The notes under the pieces were generated by a model. That model ran no database searches. It was not told the origin of the DNA and worked only from the letters and a program-made list of their open reading frames with translations. Of a stretch of 46,309 nt of DNA, positions 1-9,064 are shown piece by piece. The translations under genes were made by a program, and so were the position numbers. Origin of the DNA: Egibacteraceae bacterium (GTDB taxonomy: Bacteria > Actinomycetota > Nitriliruptoria > Euzebyales > Egibacteraceae); the NCBI GenBank assembly GCA_040905805.1, contig JBBDQS010000002.1, positions 14,108-60,416 on the forward strand. The letters run 5' to 3'. How positions within the stretch are numbered: position 1 is the first letter of the stretch; each line of letters begins with the position of its first letter.

Positions 1-108
1 GGTCACGGTCGTTGGTGCCGAGCACGTCGTCGAGCACCCCACGGTCACGATCACGGTCACGGTCGTTGGTGCCGAGCACGTCGTCGAGCACCCCACGGTC
101 ACGATCAC
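1..108. repeat. Two perfect 54-bp tandem repeats
   Basis: Positions 1-54 and 55-108 are identical. The period of 54 bp is 18 codons, so the repeats keep the minus-strand frame of the secreted protein. Sub-repeats of the GATCAC/GGTCAC type encode Asp-Arg dipeptides. The array probably continues to the left of the window. Perfect identity suggests recent expansion or ongoing homogenisation. Confidence 0.9.
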
Positions 109-358
109 GATCGTCGTTGCCGATCTCGCCCTGCGCATCGACTTGACCTCGCGCGTCGGTCTCATCACGCGAGTCGGTGTCTGCCTCCACCGTCGCACCG
201 ACGGAGGATGAGGCGTCGTCTCGTTCTGAAACTGGGACGCCGGCGCTCGCGTTCACGCGGCCGTTGTCCAAGGCGGCCGCGGCGACTGGTGCGGCGACTG
301 CGAGGGTTAGGACACTGGCCGACACAATGCCGGTGAGGCGGGTGGGGAAAATCTTCAT
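1..358 (-). CDS. Secreted RD-repeat protein, N-terminal part (runs off window)
   Basis: The reading frame is open from an ATG at 358-356 to the window edge, giving 119 codons with no stop. Residues 1 to about 28 look like a Sec signal peptide: a short basic start (MKIFPTR), a hydrophobic core and an AAA segment. The mature part is strongly polar and rich in Asp, Arg and Thr, and then enters an 18-residue repeat that combines Arg-Asp dipeptides with GVLDDVLGTN. Two perfect copies lie in the window and more may follow outside it. The start is preceded by GAGGA at about 371-367. I recognise no family; the role is probably extracellular and could be structural or ion-binding, but that is a guess. 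The C-terminus is unseen, so a cell-wall anchor cannot be judged. Confidence 0.6.
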   Translation of the reverse strand, partial: MKIFPTRLTGIVSASVLTLAVAAPVAAAALDNGRVNASAGVPVSERDDASSSVGATVEADTDSRDETDARGQVDAQGEIGNDDRDRDRGVLDDVLGTNDRDRDRDRGVLDDVLGTNDRD

Positions 359-368
359 GTCGTCATCC

Positions 369-395
369 TCATGGTGAACTCGATTGTTGGGTCAT
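369..395 (-). other. Possible 8-aa leader ORF before the secreted protein
   Basis: On the minus strand an AGGAGG at 405-400 lies 4 nt before an ATG at 395. That ATG opens an ORF MTQQSSSP ending in TGA at 371-369, eleven bases before the ATG of the secreted protein. The leader has a better ribosome site than the main gene. It may couple translation into the main frame or be chance; there is no direct support for expression. Confidence 0.25.
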
Positions 396-529
396 GACAC
401 CTCCTGTTCGGGCGCTGCCCGGACAGCGATTGGTTTGTGTGCCAGATTCTGCGAACCGGCCCAGGGGGCGATGCGACAATCAGACGTCGGGGCGTCAAGG
501 TTTGGGGGGTCGGAGCCCCTACGCTCGCG

Positions 530-742
530 CGCGACCGCCACGCAGGCATCGGCCTGCACACCCCCGCCTCGGTGCACTACGGCACCGCCCCCGACATCCG
601 CGCCAAACGCGTGGTGACCCTTGACGCCGCCTACGCCGCCAACCCCGCCCGCTTCCGCCACCGCCGACCCCACCCGCCCAAGCTGCCCACCGTGGCGTGG
701 ATCAACGACCCGTCCCGAGAAGCACTCATACAAACCGAGTAA
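530..742 (+). pseudogene. IS3-family transposase (DDE integrase), 3' remnant
   Basis: From about position 530 the forward frame reads RDRHAGIGLHTPASVHYGTA and ends with a segment containing AWINDP shortly before the TAA-type stop at 742. This is the typical C-terminal end of actinobacterial IS3-type transposases, which carry an H-SGI-TP--VHYG motif after the catalytic Glu region. The DDE residues and the whole N-terminal orfA/orfB part are missing, and the sequence upstream of 530 in this frame has no resemblance to a transposase. The piece cannot be active. It marks an old insertion beside the RD-repeat gene. Confidence 0.65.
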
Positions 743-1033
743 GCAGTTGTCTCAAACGGCTTGACAGGTTCCGAGGCAGCGCGGGGGACGTCGCCGTCGC
801 GCTCCAGGCGCCGATGTACCGGGTGGTGCACCCACCACGTGTCGGTGGAGCGGGCTACCGCCGCGGCGGCAAGCGGTCCGCACCGCGCGCCGCACGGCGG
901 CGACACCTTTACGGCCGCGACCTCGCCGATGCGGTGCAGCGCCTCGCTGAGTAACCAACATCAGGTGACGACGACGAAGGCCGGTAGGAGCGGCGACCTG
1001 AACCGCGCGAAGATTGTCGCCCCTGTACGGCTC
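743..1033. other. Gene-free stretch after the IS remnant
   Basis: Just after the transposase stop the sequence TTGTCTCAAACGGCTTGACA (about 747-766) resembles the right terminal repeat of IS3-type elements, but no matching left end is visible. The rest, to about 1,033, has several overlapping ORFs, none with recognisable domains or convincing codon use. I see no gene here. Confidence 0.35.
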
Positions 1034-1139
1034 TACGTTCCTACATCAGGAGGCCTTCATGAGCATCCGCATGCGGCGACCGGCCTGGCGGACCCCGGGT
1101 CTCGACCGGTCGATGCACGCCACCTCGTCGTCAGCGTGA
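1034..1139 (+). other. Orphan promoter, RBS and truncated gene start
   Basis: A TACGTT -10-like box lies at about 1,034, followed by a strong AGGAGG (1,049-1,054 region) and an ATG at 1,059. The ORF runs MSIRMRRPAWRTPGLDR and stops at 1,139 after 26 codons. The ribosome site is among the best in the window, yet the ORF stops almost at once and lies in a different frame from the TetR remnant it overlaps. It looks like the intact start of a lost gene joined to other DNA by a deletion. Confidence 0.3.
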
Positions 1140-1291
1140 TCGCGTTGTGCTTCTTCCCCCTCGCCCATGCGCGCACGCTCGTGGCCCCCCTGGGTCTCGA
1201 CCCCGACAGCGCGGCGTTCCTCGCCGAACGCAAGGCTCACGTCATCGACCTGCTCCTCCACGGTCTTCGCGTACCGCCTCGGCACCAGTGA
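1103..1291 (+). pseudogene. TetR-family regulator, C-terminal remnant
   Basis: The frame from about 1,103 reads ARHLVVSVIALCFFPLAHAR, then a GLDPDSAAFLAERKAHV-type segment and IDLLLHGLR before the stop at 1,291. This is the ligand-binding tail common in TetR regulators such as those next to multidrug or HlyD/ABC exporters. The N-terminal helix-turn-helix is gone, and upstream sequence in this frame is not TetR-like. The fragment of about 62 codons cannot bind DNA. No exporter gene is nearby, so the original operon was probably removed by deletion. Confidence 0.55.
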
Positions 1292-1396
1292 GGCGCCGGC
1301 ACGCAGTACTCCAACGTCCCACGTCGCAGCTGGGAGCCGAGGGCGGGGACCCGCCGCCGATTCGCCGATCGTGGTCGTGTGGTTCACTATGGCTCC

Positions 1397-2311
1397 ATGA
1401 CCTCCGATGTCCGGGCGCTCGGCCGCCTGAGCGAGTCGCTGGCAGGCGGATCCGGTGGCCGTCGCCCGCGCCGTCGGCGTGTCCCAATCCGCCGGGGACC
1501 GGGGCCGGCACGACGACGCGCGCTCATCTCGAAGCCGGTTGTGCTGCTGATCGTGGTGGTGCTGGCGGCGCTGGCCTGGACGGCGTTCGCCGACGGTGGC
1601 GCCGACGAGGTGCTCGCCCCGACGGCGGCGGACGCCGACCAGGCCGACGTGCCCGTTCGCCCCGTGGGCGAGGACCCCGAGCGCGCCTCCCGGGGGGAGC
1701 AGCGGGCCATGCCCGGAGCGGCGTTCGCGCGCGTCGATGACGTCCGGCTGACGCTGCCGCACGCGCAACCGGCCCTCGTGGCCTTCGGCGAGGGGGACCG
1801 GGCCGAGGCGCTCGCGATGGAGCCCATCGGGCAGCTGATCGCCAACGACCACGAGCGGTTCGAGCCACCCCGCGACGTCCGCGGCCCCGCGTACCGGGTG
1901 CTGGCCGGCCAGGGCAGGGCCCGGCCGGCGACCAGCGCCGCCACCGTGGTCATGCCCGTCGACGCGACCGTGCTCGCCCCGGTGAGCGGGCGGGTCGTCC
2001 GCGTCCGCGACTACGCGATGGAGGGCGGTCTCCGCGACTACCGGGTGGTCCTGGAGGTCGCCGACCGGCCGGGCCTGCACGTGCAGCTGTCCAACCTGCT
2101 CGACCCCGCGGTGGGGGTCGGCGACACCGTCGAGGCCGGTACCACCCCGATCGCCCGCGTCCGGTTGCTGCCCTTCGACCGCAGCATCGACGACCACCTC
2201 GAGGAGCGCCTGCCGTACGTGCGGGTCGAGGTCAAGCCCGCGAGCCAGCCGGATCCGGCCGACCCGAACGAGCCCGCCGCCATCCCGACCGCCGGCGTGC
2301 GGGGTCGTTGA
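1397..2311 (+). CDS. Membrane-anchored protein with degenerate M23/LytM-like barrel
   Basis: This 304-aa protein has a basic N-terminus (Arg-rich, residues 21-41), one membrane segment at about 47-64, and an extracytoplasmic part. Residues 180-290 contain a beta-sandwich pattern (MPVDATVLAPVSGRVVRV, then VGVGDTVEAG) typical of M23 peptidase or lipoyl-like barrels. The zinc ligands of M23 enzymes, H-x3-D and HxH, are not visible: the usual HLHF position reads LHVQLSN. A catalytic role is therefore unlikely; binding or scaffolding at the cell wall is more plausible. The ATG at 1,397 (MTSDVR) is preferred over an in-frame upstream start at 1,379 because a TATGGC-like box lies just before it. It sits upstream of pyrG and is transcribed in the same direction. 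Confidence 0.6.
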   Translation: MTSDVRALGRLSESLAGGSGGRRPRRRRVPIRRGPGPARRRALISKPVVLLIVVVLAALAWTAFADGGADEVLAPTAADADQADVPVRPVGEDPERASRGEQRAMPGAAFARVDDVRLTLPHAQPALVAFGEGDRAEALAMEPIGQLIANDHERFEPPRDVRGPAYRVLAGQGRARPATSAATVVMPVDATVLAPVSGRVVRVRDYAMEGGLRDYRVVLEVADRPGLHVQLSNLLDPAVGVGDTVEAGTTPIARVRLLPFDRSIDDHLEERLPYVRVEVKPASQPDPADPNEPAAIPTAGVRGR

Positions 2312-4120
<1,809 letters not shown>

Positions 4121-4132
4121 GAGAGGGCAACG

Positions 4133-4696
4133 ATGGCCGACGATCCGGTGGCCTACGCCGTGGAGGGCTCGCACGTCGTCTACGACGGTGAGCTGTCGCG
4201 CGTGCGCGTGGACCGCGTCCGCATGCCGGATGGCAGCCTCGCCACCCGCGAGATCGTCGAGCATCCCGACGCCGTCGCGGTCGTGCCGGTCCAGGACGAC
4301 GGGACGGTCGTGCTCCTGCGCCAGTACCGCCACCCCGTGGGGACCACGGTGCTCGAGGTGCCCGCCGGCAAGCTCGACGTGACGGGGGAGGAGCCCGGCG
4401 CCGCCGCCCGGCGTGAGCTCGCCGAGGAGGTCGGGCTGTCCGCCGGTGCCCTGGCCGAGCTGCTGACGTTCCACAACTCCTCGGGCTGGACCGACGAGAC
4501 CACGACCGTGTACCTGGCGACGGACCTGCGCGCCGTGGACGCTCCCGCCGACTTCACCGCCGAGGCCGAGGAGGCCGACATGGAGGTCGTGCGGATGCCC
4601 CTGGCCGAGGCTGCCGACGCCGCCCGGCGGGGCGAGCTGACGGACGCCAAGACGGTCATCGGCCTGCTGCTGGCCGCCGCCCGCCTCGACGCGTGA
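4133..4696 (+). CDS. Nudix hydrolase, ADP-ribose pyrophosphatase type
   Basis: This 187-aa protein carries a full Nudix box: GKLDVTGEEPGAAARREL followed by AEEVGL (about residues 82-106), matching GX5EX7REUXEEXGU. The residues just upstream (RQYRHPVGTTVLEVPAG) are typical of ADP-ribose pyrophosphatases of the NudF/Rv1700 type, which hydrolyse ADP-ribose to AMP and ribose 5-phosphate. The ATG at 4,133 has an AGGAGAGGG ribosome site overlapping the pyrG stop. Position after pyrG matches mycobacterial order. Substrate is inferred from family likeness only. Confidence 0.9.
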   Translation: MADDPVAYAVEGSHVVYDGELSRVRVDRVRMPDGSLATREIVEHPDAVAVVPVQDDGTVVLLRQYRHPVGTTVLEVPAGKLDVTGEEPGAAARRELAEEVGLSAGALAELLTFHNSSGWTDETTTVYLATDLRAVDAPADFTAEAEEADMEVVRMPLAEAADAARRGELTDAKTVIGLLLAAARLDA

Positions 4697-4706
4697 GGGA
4701 CACCCG

Positions 4707-5276
4707 ATGATCGACGCATCCTCGCTGTTCCTCCACGTCCTGGCCGCCATCGGCCTGGTCGGCGGCGGCACCATGCAGGTCCTCAGCGGCGTGCACGTGC
4801 GCCGTGCGCGCACCGGGCGCGACATGGCGATGTGGGCCCGGTTCACCCGCAGCGCCGGGTTGCTGATCGTGGGGTCCGCCGTGGTCTCCCTGATGACCGG
4901 CGGGCACCTGGCCGGTGCGGTCTGGGGCGGTGCCGCAGGCGGCTTCGCCAACCCGTTCATCACCCTCGGGCTCGTGGGGCTGGTGCTGCTGGCCCCGGTC
5001 GGGCCGATGGTCGGCGGTGCCCACCTGCGTCGGCTCGTCGATGCCGCCGAGGCCGTCGGCGACGCTGCGGCGCCGGCTCCCCTGCGCTCGGAGGCGCGCG
5101 CCCCCGCGCTGTGGGGGCCCGTGCACTCGCTGGTCGGCGTCGGCGTGGGCCTGGTCGCCGTGATGGTCTACAAGCCGAGCTGGCTGGTCGGCGGGCTGGT
5201 CCTGGCGCTCACCTTCGCGGCGGGCTGGGTGTCCGGCGCGGTCGTCGCCGCACGCCCGGCCGACGAGGTGACCTGA
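4707..5276 (+). CDS. Integral membrane protein, DUF2269-like
   Basis: This 189-aa protein has about five hydrophobic segments (near residues 7-27, 48-68, 78-100, 135-150 and 155-178). The short loops and the early pattern (LFLHVLAAIGLVGGG, then WARFTRSAGLLIVGSAVVSL) resemble small predicted integral membrane proteins of the DUF2269 type. No catalytic motif is visible. The gene starts 10 nt after the Nudix stop, with GAGGG before the ATG, and its TGA overlaps the ATG of ald by one base, so it is probably cotranslated with alanine dehydrogenase. Function unknown. Confidence 0.75.
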   Translation: MIDASSLFLHVLAAIGLVGGGTMQVLSGVHVRRARTGRDMAMWARFTRSAGLLIVGSAVVSLMTGGHLAGAVWGGAAGGFANPFITLGLVGLVLLAPVGPMVGGAHLRRLVDAAEAVGDAAAPAPLRSEARAPALWGPVHSLVGVGVGLVAVMVYKPSWLVGGLVLALTFAAGWVSGAVVAARPADEVT

Positions 5277-6397
5277 TGCGCATCGGCGTCCCGGCCGAGG
5301 TCAAGCAAGCCGAGCACCGGGTCGCCATCACCCCCGCGGGGGTGCGGGAGCTGACGCTGGCCGGGCACGACGTGCTCGTCGAGGCGGGAGCCGGGCGGGG
5401 ATCGGCGCTGACGGACGCGGACTACACCGGCGCCGGCGCACGAGTCGTCGCCGACGCCGCGACCGCCTGGGGCGAGGCAGAGCTCGTCCTGAAGGTGAAG
5501 GAACCCGTCGCAGCGGAGTTCGGGCACCTGCGCGCCGACCTCGTGCTGTTCACCTTCCTGCACCTGGCCGCGGCGGGGCCGCTGACGCACGCGTTGCTCG
5601 CCGCCCGCACGACCGCCGTGGCCTACGAGACGGTTGCCGGCCCCGACGGCGGCCTCCCCCTGCTCCAGCCCATGAGCGAGGTCGCCGGCCGGATGGCGCC
5701 GCAGGTCGGCGCCCACCACCTGGAACGTCCCCGGGGCGGGCGCGGCGTGCTGATGGGCGGCATCGCGGGCGTGGTCCCGGCGCACGTGGTGGTGATCGGG
5801 GCGGGCACAGCCGGGCGCAACGCCGCGTGGGTCGCGGCCGGGATGGGCGCCTCGGTCACCCTCCTCGACCTGGACATCGACACGCTGCGCTCCATCGCCA
5901 GCGTGCACCAGGGCGGGATCACGACCATGGCCAGCAACCGGTTGACCCTCGAGGAGCAGCTCACCACGGCGGACCTGGTGATCGGGGCGGTGCTGGTTCC
6001 CGGCGCCCGGGCACCCCAGGTGATCACCGAGGACATGGTCAGGTCCATGCCGACCGGCAGCGTCCTGGTCGACATCGCCATCGACCAGGGCGGGTGCGCG
6101 GCGACCAGCCGGATGACCACCCACGACCAGGCGACTTATGTCAAGCACGAGGTGCTACACTATGCCGTGGGCAACATGCCCGGGGCCGTGCCGCGGACCT
6201 CGACCTACGGGTTGACCAACGCCACGCTGCCGTACGTCCTGCGCCTCGCCGATCGCGGGGTGGCGGGGGTGGCGGGGCGGGACCACGGCTTCGCGCAGGG
6301 GATCAACACCAGCGGTGGCGCGCTCACGAATCGCGCGGTGTCCGAAGCCCACGGCCTTGCCTACACGCCCTTCGGCGACCTCGACGACATCCACTGA
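5276..6397 (+). CDS. ald: Alanine dehydrogenase
   Basis: The enzyme interconverts L-alanine and pyruvate plus ammonia with NAD. The 373-aa product has the residues known from the mycobacterial enzyme at the same positions: Arg15, Lys75 (KVKEP) and His96 (FTFLHLAA). The NAD-binding glycine motif GAGTAGRNAAW is near residue 180, and the conserved VDIAIDQGGC and YAVGNMPGAVPRTSTYGLTN segments follow. The ATG at 5,276 overlaps the TGA of the membrane-protein gene (TGATG), which fixes the start. Ald commonly serves nitrogen assimilation or NADH recycling at low oxygen; the local sequence shows no regulator. Confidence 0.96.
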   Translation: MRIGVPAEVKQAEHRVAITPAGVRELTLAGHDVLVEAGAGRGSALTDADYTGAGARVVADAATAWGEAELVLKVKEPVAAEFGHLRADLVLFTFLHLAAAGPLTHALLAARTTAVAYETVAGPDGGLPLLQPMSEVAGRMAPQVGAHHLERPRGGRGVLMGGIAGVVPAHVVVIGAGTAGRNAAWVAAGMGASVTLLDLDIDTLRSIASVHQGGITTMASNRLTLEEQLTTADLVIGAVLVPGARAPQVITEDMVRSMPTGSVLVDIAIDQGGCAATSRMTTHDQATYVKHEVLHYAVGNMPGAVPRTSTYGLTNATLPYVLRLADRGVAGVAGRDHGFAQGINTSGGALTNRAVSEAHGLAYTPFGDLDDIH

Positions 6398-6428
6398 GTG
6401 CATCCATTGAGTGAAGGAGGAGGTGACG

Positions 6429-7391
6429 GTGGCCCTGCCACGCCACGCCGACCGGTACCTCGACCACCTCACCGTGGAACGGGGACTGTCACCGCACAGC
6501 CTCGCCGCCTACCGGCGTGACCTGGCTCTGTACGCGACGTACCTGGACGCCGCGGGGATCGCCAACCCGCTGGATGCGGTGGCCGAGGACCTGGCCGGGT
6601 TCGTCGCCTGGATCCGCGAGCAGCGCACGGCGGCCGGCAAGCCCTACGCCCAGTCCACGGTCGCCCGGACCCTCGTCAGCGTTCGGGGGCTGCACCGCTT
6701 CCTCGTGCGCGAGGGCCTGGCCGCCACCGACCCCACGACCGAGGTCACCGGGCCCCGCGCCAGTCGCTCACTGCCCAAGGCCCTGTCCGCGGACGAAATC
6801 GGCCGTCTCCTGGCCTCGCCGCTCGGCTCGGAGCCGGTCGTCCTGCGCGACCGGGCCATGCTGGAGGTCTTGTACGCCGCAGGCCTGCGCATCACCGAGC
6901 TGGTGAACCTCGACGTCGACGACGTCGACCTCACCGACCGTACGGTGCGCGCCACGGGCAAGGGCGGCAAGGAACGCATCGTGCCGATCGGGCGACCCGC
7001 ACGCGCGGCGGTGGAGGCGTGGCTGGTGCAGGGACGTCCGGCGATGCCCCCCACCGGCGCTGCGCTCTTCACGAATCGGCGGGGCGGCCGTTTGACGCGA
7101 CAGGGCGGGTGGAAAATCATCAAGAAGCACGCACACGCTGCCGGCCTCGCCGCGCAGGTCTCGCCCCATACCCTTCGACATTCGTTCGCGACCCACTTCC
7201 TCGACGGCGGAGGCGACGTCCGGGTGGTGCAGGAGCTGTTGGGTCACGCCAGCGTGAACACCACCCAGATCTACACCCTCGTGTCCCGCGCGCGGTTGCG
7301 CGCCGTGTACGAGCAGGCCCACCCTCGGGCGGCCGCCGACACCGAGCCCACCGTCTCTGCAGTCGAAGGAGCTCGTCCCCATGAAGCCTGA
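6429..7391 (+). CDS. xerD: Tyrosine recombinase XerD
   Basis: The 320-aa product has the N-terminal core-binding domain (YLDHLTVERGLSPHSLAAYR) and the catalytic domain with all tyrosine-recombinase residues: Arg in GLRITEL, Lys in GKGGKER, His and Arg in HTLRHSFATH, His in LGHASV and the nucleophile Tyr in TTQIYT. It resolves chromosome dimers at dif with XerC. Two earlier in-frame GTG codons exist (6,411 and 6,423), but AAGGAGGAGG at 6,414-6,423 is correctly spaced only for GTG 6,429. Its 3' end overlaps the next gene by 11 nt. The pyrG-Nudix-xerD order is shared with mycobacteria, which supports XerD rather than a phage integrase. Confidence 0.93.
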   Translation: MALPRHADRYLDHLTVERGLSPHSLAAYRRDLALYATYLDAAGIANPLDAVAEDLAGFVAWIREQRTAAGKPYAQSTVARTLVSVRGLHRFLVREGLAATDPTTEVTGPRASRSLPKALSADEIGRLLASPLGSEPVVLRDRAMLEVLYAAGLRITELVNLDVDDVDLTDRTVRATGKGGKERIVPIGRPARAAVEAWLVQGRPAMPPTGAALFTNRRGGRLTRQGGWKIIKKHAHAAGLAAQVSPHTLRHSFATHFLDGGGDVRVVQELLGHASVNTTQIYTLVSRARLRAVYEQAHPRAAADTEPTVSAVEGARPHEA

Positions 7392-7731
7392 ACTGCTCAC
7401 CAACCTGCGCCAGGAGCTCACGGCCGAGCGCGAGTCGGTCCTCGCCGAGCTGCGCGAGTACGGCGCGGACCCCTACAGCGAGCGGGTCGACCACATCGCC
7501 GGGATCGACGACAACTTCGCCGACCTGGCCGCAGCCACCGCCGAGCGCAGCGAGAAGCTCGCGTTCATCGAGAACGCGCGCGAGCGCCTCGCGCACGTGG
7601 ACGCCGCCCTGGAGAAGATCGACCAGGGCACCTACGGCATCTGCGAGGTGTGCGGGGCGGAGATCCCCGCCGCCCGACTGGAGGCGCGCCCGCTGTCGGT
7701 GCGCTGCGTGCAGTGCGCGTCAGCGGCGTAG
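7381..7731 (+). CDS. DksA/TraR-type C4 zinc finger protein
   Basis: This 116-aa protein starts inside the end of xerD. Residues 1-75 form a probable coiled coil, and the C-terminus has a C4 zinc finger, CEVCGAEIPAARLEARP then CVQC, preceded by GTYGICE. The layout matches the DksA/TraR family (similar small proteins are common in actinobacteria). DksA-like proteins act in the secondary channel of RNA polymerase, but the acidic coiled-coil tip residues cannot be assigned safely here. The 11-nt overlap with xerD suggests translational coupling, and deoA follows in the same frame 31 nt later. Confidence 0.85.
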   Translation: MKPELLTNLRQELTAERESVLAELREYGADPYSERVDHIAGIDDNFADLAAATAERSEKLAFIENARERLAHVDAALEKIDQGTYGICEVCGAEIPAARLEARPLSVRCVQCASAA

Positions 7732-7761
7732 GGAGCCCCCGGACGCGCCGGCGATGACCAG

Positions 7762-9006
7762 ATGACCATCGTCGAGCTCGTCCGCGGGTGGCTCGAGGGG
7801 ACCGTCGCCGAGGACACGCTCGTGACCGCGCTGCGTGCCGGCGGGCTCGACGACGACGACGCCATCGCGCTCACCGGCCTCCTGGCCGCCAGCGGCGAGC
7901 GCCTCGACGTGTCGGCGCTCGGACCGCTGACCGTGGACAAGCACTCCACCGGCGGCGTGGGCGACGGCACGACGCTGCTGGTCGTGCCGCTGCTGGCCGC
8001 GGCCGGCGCCGTGGTGGTGAAGCTCTCCGGGCGCGGGCTCGGCCACACCGGGGGCACCGTCGACAAGCTCGAGGCCGTCCCCGGCCTGCGCACCGATCTC
8101 GCCCCCGAGCAGCTGCTGGCGGTCGCCGGCGAGGTCGGCTGCGTCGTGGGGGCGCAGTCAGACCGCATGGTGCCGGCCGACCGGGCGCTCTACGCGCTGC
8201 GCCACGCGACCGGGACCGTGGCCGACCCGGCGCTGATCGCCTCGAGCGTCATGGCCAAGAAGCTTGCCGGCGGGGCGGGGACGATCGTCCTCGACGTGAA
8301 GGCCGGCGACGGCGCGTTCCTGCCGGGCACGGACGTGGCGGTCGCCCTGGCACGCTTGTGCGTACGGATCGCCGTGGAGGCCGACCGGCGGTGCGTGGCT
8401 CTGGTGACCGCCATGGACCAGCCGCTGGGCCGGGCGGTCGGCAACGCCCTGGAGGTGACCGAGGCCGTCGAGCTGCTCGGCGCACCCCCGGCCGGGCGTC
8501 TGGCGGCGCTCGCACTGGACTTGGCGGCCGAGGCGGTGGCGTTGGCGCGCGGTGGTGCCGTGGCCCAGGCCCGGCAGGAGCTGTGCGAGCTCTGGGACAC
8601 GGGGGCGGGCCTGGCCCGGCTGCGGGCGATGGTGCACGCGCAGGGGGGCGACCCGGCGGTCTGCGACGACCCGCGGGCGGTCCTGCCGCAGGCGCCGGTG
8701 CAGGAGGCGGTGCCGGCCGACCGGGCCGGATGGGTCCGTGCGGTGCCCGCCCGGGCGGTCGGTGAGCTGGCAGCCCGGCTGGGCGCAGGCCGACGCGGCA
8801 AGGCCGACCCGGTCGACCCGGCGGTCGGCCTGGTGCTCGCGGTGGAGGTGGGCGACCGCATGGCCGCCGGCCAACCGCTCGGGGTGGTGCACGCGCGCAC
8901 GGAGCGTGCGGCTCGGGACGCGGCCGGCGACCTGCGCGAGCTCGTGGTCCTCGCCGACCGCCCGGTCAGCCCGCCCGCGACGGTCCTGCACCGGATCTCC
9001 CCCTGA
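7762..9006 (+). CDS. deoA: Pyrimidine-nucleoside (thymidine) phosphorylase, short N-terminus
   Basis: The enzyme splits thymidine, or thymidine and uridine, with phosphate into base and pentose 1-phosphate. The central signatures are clear: DKHSTGGVGDGTTLLVVPL, then the family motif SGRGLGHTGGTVDKLE (about residues 90-105), and SSVMAKKLAGGAG and LDVKAGDGAF. The C-terminal alpha/beta domain is present, so the 414-aa enzyme is close to complete. The N-terminus lacks about 20 residues found in most homologues (the DIIRKKRDG-type helix): the protein begins at the equivalent of the second helix. An earlier start is blocked because the same frame is closed by the upstream gene's stop at 7,731. Activity is expected because active-site segments are intact. 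Confidence 0.9.
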   Translation: MTIVELVRGWLEGTVAEDTLVTALRAGGLDDDDAIALTGLLAASGERLDVSALGPLTVDKHSTGGVGDGTTLLVVPLLAAAGAVVVKLSGRGLGHTGGTVDKLEAVPGLRTDLAPEQLLAVAGEVGCVVGAQSDRMVPADRALYALRHATGTVADPALIASSVMAKKLAGGAGTIVLDVKAGDGAFLPGTDVAVALARLCVRIAVEADRRCVALVTAMDQPLGRAVGNALEVTEAVELLGAPPAGRLAALALDLAAEAVALARGGAVAQARQELCELWDTGAGLARLRAMVHAQGGDPAVCDDPRAVLPQAPVQEAVPADRAGWVRAVPARAVGELAARLGAGRRGKADPVDPAVGLVLAVEVGDRMAAGQPLGVVHARTERAARDAAGDLRELVVLADRPVSPPATVLHRISP

Positions 9007-9047
9007 CCGTGCACCCGAGCCTGCGAGGATCGCGGGCGCCCGGCGTC

Positions 9048-9053
9048 TACACT
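9048..9053 (+). promoter_or_regulatory. -10 box of scpA, near-leaderless
   Basis: TACACT lies 11 nt before the ATG at 9,065. There is no Shine-Dalgarno sequence between them, so the transcript would start within about five bases of the start codon. This separates the scp operon from deoA. Confidence 0.5.
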
Positions 9054-9064
9054 CGCGGCAACCC

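Noticed and set aside
1-108. CRISPR array
   Set aside because: The two 54-bp units are directly adjacent without spacers and keep a codon frame.
697-954. 85-codon plus-strand ORF between the IS and TetR remnants
   Set aside because: Arg/Ala/Gly-rich, no family likeness, overlaps other equally poor frames.
6411-6428. Upstream GTG starts of xerD (6,411 and 6,423)
   Set aside because: The AAGGAGGAGG ribosome site would lie inside or too close; only GTG 6,429 has proper spacing.
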